Below, piece by piece: positions 59,463 through 64,000 of a stretch of 64,000 bases of DNA. A program made the position numbers and the translations under genes. How positions within the stretch are numbered: position 1 is the stretch's first letter; each line of letters opens with the position of its first letter. This DNA comes from Takashimella koratensis. Taxonomy: Eukaryota; Basidiomycota; Tremellomycetes; Trichosporonales; Tetragoniomycetaceae. The notes beneath the pieces were generated by a model. It made no database searches, had not been told where the DNA came from, and saw only the letters and a list, made by a program, of their open reading frames with translations. The stretch covers positions 318,149-382,148 of the forward strand of contig BCKT01000014.1 in the NCBI GenBank assembly GCA_003116875.1. The letters are read 5' to 3'.

Positions 59463-61024
59463 ATGGGCCGGTCCAAGCCGCGCACTAACAAGCGGCCTCC
59501 GCCCAAGCCTGCGCGCACCGTGAGCGGCACCAGTCCCGCCCCTGCCCCTACCACCACCTCCACCGCTCCTCCTCCCTCCCACGCGTTACCTCAACCTCAC
59601 CACACCCACTCTCACCCGCATCATCACAACCACGCCCACTCTCAGCCCGGACACGGGTACCCCCACGCTCCGCTCAACCACACGACGGCGCAGCAGCTTC
59701 CCTACATCGACCCGGCGACACTCGCCCCTCTCCTCCCACCCACCTCGCTGGACCCTTCAGACCCGGCCTTTCAACAAGCCTTTCAGAACTGGTCAGCGTC
59801 CGCTCTGAGCCAGCTTGGTCAACTCCCCAAACTCACCCCGGCCCAGCTCTCCGCCCTCGCCGGCGCAGCAGCGGGCGTCGGTGGCGTCGCGGGTGTGGGC
59901 GTCGGTGTCGGCGGAGTCGGTGTCGGCGGGGACGCGGGGTTCTTCAACCCAGCTAACCCGATTGATCTACCCGCTAGCCTCGCAGCGCTGTTTGAGGCGA
60001 AACTCACGCTCGATCGGGAGAAGGCCAAGCTCATGAGAATGCAGAAGGAGCTCAAGGGTTATAGAGAAGGTGTAGGGGCAGTCGGCGCGAATGGAGCACC
60101 AGGGCACTCGGCAGCGACGGTGCCCCCGACAGCGCATGGGTCTGGGAAGGGGAAACAGGTAGCTACGGAACTGGACGATGACGATCTGGGCGAGTGCACA
60201 TGTGGTCGGAACGGGTGAGTCGGAGTTCTGCATTGGTACTTGGTTTACCATGGCGTAGGACGTGTTTCTCAAGTGCGTGCTGACTGGAATCCTTTTGTCA
60301 CCACAGGCACCACTCGTACCCAGAATCGGCACACTCAGGATCGGACGACTACTATTATTACGAATCTGACGAGTGTTGTTCGTGTGCCGGTTCGGAATGC
60401 TCTCATGATCATTCATGTGAGCACACCTGTGAGCACTGGGACCACGACCACGATCACGATCACGACCACGCATGTGAACATTGGGACCACGATCACGACC
60501 ATGACCATGGACACGACCACGGACACGACCACGGACATGATCATGGACATGATCACGATCTGGATGAGAATGAACACACCTGTGGCCACGAGCATGGACA
60601 CCATCACCACCATCATCATCATCACCACCACCATCACCATGACGACGACGAGTACGAGGACGAAGAGGATGACGAGGAGGCAGGTGACCACGGACATAGA
60701 GCGCACGCACACAGAGTGATGTACGGGGTCGACGCGAATGGGCACAGTCGATTCTCAAAACCGATCACAGAGGATCCACACCGCTTGGTAAGTGAAGAGT
60801 CAGGTTGTCGGGTTGTATCGCTGCCACGCAATTCAAGTAACCTAGAAGGAGCTGATAGATACGTGTTTCGTTTGTCCTTCCGGACTCAGGACGAAGCCGT
60901 ACGCGAGCTGTTCAATTGGATCAAAGCGGTCGTATGGACAATCGAACAAGCAGCGACTGTCTCCGGTCGACGATCATGGACCGCCCCGGCGCCTGCAACC
61001 AACGCCGAGGAGATCTCCCTGTAA
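59463..61024 (+). CDS. His/Asp-rich, probably metal-binding protein of unknown function
   Basis: Three exons: 59463-60214, 60307-60787, 60890-61024; 455 residues. The basic start MGRSKPRTNKRPPPKPA and Pro/His-rich stretch faintly resemble the N terminus of fungal Nst1 stress proteins, but the long Nst1 core is absent. Exon 1 ends DDDDLGECTCGRNG. Exon 2 encodes ESDECCSCAGSECSHDHS, CEHTCEHWDHDHDHDHDHAC, then HGHD repeats, a His run of about 14 and an acidic block. Such alternation of Cys, His and Asp suggests Zn/Ni/Co binding. The last exon (DEAVRELFNWIKAVVWTIEQ) is helical. Intron 2 is 102 nt, a multiple of 3, with no stop in frame, so retention would add 34 residues. Confidence 0.65.
60395..60650 (+). 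repeat. Tandem CAC-GAC / CAT-GAC coding repeat
   Basis: Imperfect hexamer repeats encode His-Asp and Gly-His-Asp units and a poly-His run in exon 2 of the His-rich gene. The antisense frames give Val/Met/Ile-rich hydrophobic artefacts. Confidence 0.85.
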
Positions 61025-62072
61025 TTGGCACCAGTCCTTTCACGAAACGCTCGTCGCCTGTCGTCTCAATCTTTCGTAGTCTCTGGTCCTAGCGAACCAA
61101 GGAGGAGCTGTTAGCAGACAGATTTGCTCAATATTTATTCATTCATTCATTAGGCGTTTGCGGCCACTTTGCAACTTTCATACCAACTAGCATTCCCACA
61201 GTCAACATTTCACCCATCAGCGTAACAATAGCCCTTGTGGCCCTTTCCCTTGCCGACGAATCCTCAATGCTTGGTCGTCACTCTCCCCGTACACGCTCGT
61301 TAGCTCGTATCGTGTCAAACTCCATGTAACAGCTTGCCATTGAGTAAAAAGATTGAGCCAGGGGAGTGTGGGGACTAGTAAATTAAGGGACGATGTGTAG
61401 CTATCGACTGGAACCTGACTGGCCCGCGCACGGAGACCAGACCGGACATAAGGGACAATTCTTGGGTTTACGTAATGTGACAGGGAAAGAACTGGAAGAG
61501 GAAAGATCCGAGTCGGGAACATCGGAAGTCGGTACGAGCAGGGGTTAGAGAGGAGGGGGGAGGAGGGAGGGGGAAGGAGGAGGGAGGGAGCAGCAGAGCA
61601 CAGCCGACATGGCAGGATCGGACCGGGGGAAAACGGGGAACAGGGCGAGGGATGAACCGGGGTATGCGGCAGTTGCTAAACTCATAATAAAGGGCCTGGG
61701 ACGTCGTCCGACACCCACCCACAATTTTTTTTTTTTTTTTTTTCTTTCTTGTTGCTTTCCATGTCGTGCTTATAAACCATCCATCAGTGATCAAGACGAC
61801 GACTCGACCCGACCACGACCACCCCCTCCACCCCCTCCACCCCCTCCACCTCATCCTTCATCCTCGTTTCGCCTGTGCGGTGTCTAGACGACTACCCCTC
61901 TCGCAGCGAGCTCGTCACCTAGAACCCGGGCCTACGAGGTCTCACCCTCTCTCCCCAAATCCATATCGGATTTATCCCCAACCCCCCACCCTCAACCCTC
62001 GGGTCAACTCGCCACTGCCCACCCACCCTCCTACCTTTCTCGATCTAGGCCACACCTACACCGCTCGACACG
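61025..62072. other. Intergenic region upstream of BNA2
   Basis: About 1.05 kb with ATTCATTCATT near 61137-61152, a 17-18 base T run (about 61726-61743) and CCCCTCCAC repeats (61823-61850). No gene is seen. Confidence 0.45.
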
Positions 62073-63995
62073 ATGCCTGCGATGCCTGCGCCGATCACCG
62101 TCGCGCCGCCTCAGCTCCCTGCTGCTTGGCTGGCTCGACTCAACCGCGGTCCCAACGCTCTCCCTACCTCTCCTTCCTCTTCCTCCTCTTCCACTCTCGA
62201 CGACTCCTTCCCTACCTCGACCCCGTTTGCTCCTTCGACCCCACCTAACCCACTTGTTTCTCTTCCACCGGGCCACTTCCTCGCTCTCCCGCCGACTTTC
62301 GCGACCGACTCCTCCGCTGCGGCACTCACAACCTCACACGCCACTGCCCCAGGTCTCGCTGTCAACGTCGCCTCGCTCGCTTCGGCCGATTTCGACGTCG
62401 ACGTCCGGACAGGATTCCTCCCCTCGGGACGCAACGTCGAGCGATTGCCGGAACCCTGGGGTGTGTGGGAAGACGCTTTCGACGCTGCACGCGGGGAGGG
62501 AGTCGGAAAGGGGCTCAGGCTGGGTCCCAAGGCCGGTGGGAAGGAGAGGAAGTGGAGGGAGGCCGTGGGACAGATGGACGTCGTCTCCACAGATGGGCTC
62601 AGGGCGTCCCTCCCCCTCCTTAGGCGAGCCCACCTCGTCCTTACCTTCCTTCTCCACTTTTACGTCCATTCCTCTCCCCCATCAACCTCGGAACCCATTC
62701 ACATCCCGGCCTCCATCGCCGTCCCACTTTCTGCCGTCTCCTCTCTCATCGGTCTCCCGCCTATTCTCACTTACGCCGACACCGTTCTCTACAACTTTCT
62801 CCCTCTCCGCCCTGATCAGCCCACCACTGAGCGCTCCAACCCGCCCACTACCGCTGTCTCAACCTTCACCCACACTGTCTCCGAGGAACAGTTTTACGTC
62901 GTTTCCGCCGAATGCGAGATTGCCGGCGCCGAGGCACTCAAGCTCATGCGTCAGTCAATGGACGAATTGTTCTTGGGTGACGAGGTAGCGCTCACCCGGT
63001 TGACCGATTACTTGGCGAGATTGGCGGTGGTTATTGATCGGATAGGAGAAACGACGCTCAAGATGATGAAGAATGTCGACCCGGAGGAATTCTACCACCT
63101 TATCCGACCTTGGTTCCGCGGAGGAGACGCAGACGGACCGGATAGCCCCGGGTGGCTTTTCGAGGGCGTGGAGGAGGACATCGAGAGTGAGGAAGAGAAC
63201 GCAACAAGGTCGCAGGCTGAGAACCCCTTGGCGACGGCGGCGGCGGCGGCGGCGGGGAGCGGCTCGACCAAAGTCGTGGGCAAGAAATTCTCAGGCCCGA
63301 GTGCAGGTCAGAGCAGCTTGATCCATGCGATCGATATCTTCCTCACTGTCGATCACTCGGAGCGAGAAGAAGAGGTCGCGGATAGAGAAGAGCGAGAGCG
63401 TGCTGAGCGCCGCCGCGAGTCTGAATTTGCCCCCGCCTCCTTCTCTACACCATCCATCAAGCTCGCCGATTCCCCTATCACCACCCCGGCCTCGGATTCG
63501 ACCACTCCTTCTCGACCCGCGGTTGAAGCCACTTTCCTTCAACGGATGCTTCAATACATGCCCCAACCTCACCGAACTTTCCTCATGCACCTCTCCTCCT
63601 CCACCTCGCCTAACCCCTCGACCTCTTCCTACTCGCACAGCACATTGCGCCCTCTCGTCGTCGCACACGCTCAGACCCACCCGGCTTTGGCAGAGAGTTA
63701 CAACTCGGCCCTCTCGGCGCTTAAACGGTTCAGGGATAGGCACATGAGAGTGGCGACCATGTTTATCGTACAACAGGCGAGGAGGCCGCCATCGGATCGG
63801 ATCAAGGCGATGCTCGCGGGCGAAGGGGAAGGGTCGATGGATGAAGGGGCTGGTGAAGTGAAGGAGGATGAAGAGGAAGTTGAGGCGGACGCGGTGGATA
63901 GTTTGAGAGGAACGGGAGGAACTCCATTGGTCAGGTTCCTCAAGCGCTGCAGGGACAACACGACGAGAGCGATGATCGGGTCTGTAACGGCCTAA
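62073..63995 (+). CDS. BNA2: Indoleamine 2,3-dioxygenase (kynurenine pathway)
   Basis: Heme enzyme opening the indole ring of tryptophan, first step of kynurenine and de novo NAD synthesis. Single exon, 640 residues. Landmarks: DVRTGFLPSGRNVERLPEPW, LLRRAHLVLTFLLHFYVHSS, LIGLPPILTYADTVLYNFLP, EEFYHLIRPWFRGG, FSGPSAGQSSLIHAIDIFLT, LQYMPQPHRTFLMHLSS, and LKRFRDRHMRVATMFIVQQA, whose His is the likely proximal heme ligand. It is long for the family (about 400-500), through a Ser/Pro N terminus, an acidic/Ala insertion around residue 380 and an acidic C-terminal loop. The stop lies 5 bases from the window end. Absence of introns contrasts with the neighbours. Confidence 0.95.
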   Translation: MPAMPAPITVAPPQLPAAWLARLNRGPNALPTSPSSSSSSTLDDSFPTSTPFAPSTPPNPLVSLPPGHFLALPPTFATDSSAAALTTSHATAPGLAVNVASLASADFDVDVRTGFLPSGRNVERLPEPWGVWEDAFDAARGEGVGKGLRLGPKAGGKERKWREAVGQMDVVSTDGLRASLPLLRRAHLVLTFLLHFYVHSSPPSTSEPIHIPASIAVPLSAVSSLIGLPPILTYADTVLYNFLPLRPDQPTTERSNPPTTAVSTFTHTVSEEQFYVVSAECEIAGAEALKLMRQSMDELFLGDEVALTRLTDYLARLAVVIDRIGETTLKMMKNVDPEEFYHLIRPWFRGGDADGPDSPGWLFEGVEEDIESEEENATRSQAENPLATAAAAAAGSGSTKVVGKKFSGPSAGQSSLIHAIDIFLTVDHSEREEEVADREERERAERRRESEFAPASFSTPSIKLADSPITTPASDSTTPSRPAVEATFLQRMLQYMPQPHRTFLMHLSSSTSPNPSTSSYSHSTLRPLVVAHAQTHPALAESYNSALSALKRFRDRHMRVATMFIVQQARRPPSDRIKAMLAGEGEGSMDEGAGEVKEDEEEVEADAVDSLRGTGGTPLVRFLKRCRDNTTRAMIGSVTA

Positions 63996-64000
63996 GGCCT

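Noticed and set aside
60413..60745. Hydrophobic Val/Met/Ile-rich minus-strand ORF, looking like a membrane protein
   Set aside because: Antisense of the CAC-GAC repeat encoding His-Asp; not a real membrane protein.

Overview
The window is nuclear DNA of a GC-rich, intron-dense fungus. The evidence is short introns (mostly 45-120 nt) with GTRAGT donors, CTRAC/CTGAC branch points and YAG acceptors, C-ending codons, and a gene set typical of yeasts and filamentous fungi: a tricalbin, a Zn2Cys6 factor, a class II DAHP synthase, Dre2 and the COMPASS subunit Swd1. The very high intron density and architecture fit a basidiomycete, probably Tremellomycetes. That placement is an inference; no rRNA or other taxonomic marker is present.

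Layout: class II DAHP synthase (5' truncated, +), mitochondrial ribosomal protein uL1 (-), a possible proline-rich ORF in frame upstream of uL1 (-), pyruvate kinase (+), RING protein (+), eIF4E (-), four-helix membrane protein (+), SPF30-like Tudor splicing factor (-), VPS51 (+), intronless alpha/beta hydrolase (+), SWD1 (-), MED8 (+), tricalbin with 21 exons (-), inositol monophosphatase with 14 exons (-), DBP6/DDX51 helicase (+), phytanoyl-CoA dioxygenase-like (+), Zn2Cys6 regulator with 12 exons (+), an unrecognised 800-residue nuclear-looking protein (-), about 4.9 kb with no convincing gene, a doubtful frame-shifted ORF (-), a 740-base assembly gap, DRE2 (+), ADE8 (-), a His/Asp-rich protein (+) and intronless indoleamine 2,3-dioxygenase (+). 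These are mostly unlinked housekeeping functions; I see no biosynthetic cluster, transposon, rRNA, tRNA or CRISPR array. Several pairs share short divergent promoters: SPF30/VPS51 (about 190 bp), SWD1/MED8 (about 230 bp) and IMPase/DBP6 (about 270 bp).

The most interesting signal is in gene structure. I assembled spliced models by hand, checking donors, acceptors and phase. Several genes keep frame and conserved motifs only if extremely small exons are included: 1 nt (Zn2Cys6 gene), 4 nt (inside the IMPase metal-binding motif), 6 nt (SPF30), 11 nt (uL1m), 12 nt (tricalbin), and 16, 16, 21 and 25 nt. A second signal is long C homopolymers (12 to 39 nt) that almost all lie C-rich on the sense strand of the nearest promoter or intron; a pair of them bounds the assembly gap. 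Splice coordinates were counted by eye and could be off by a base or two.
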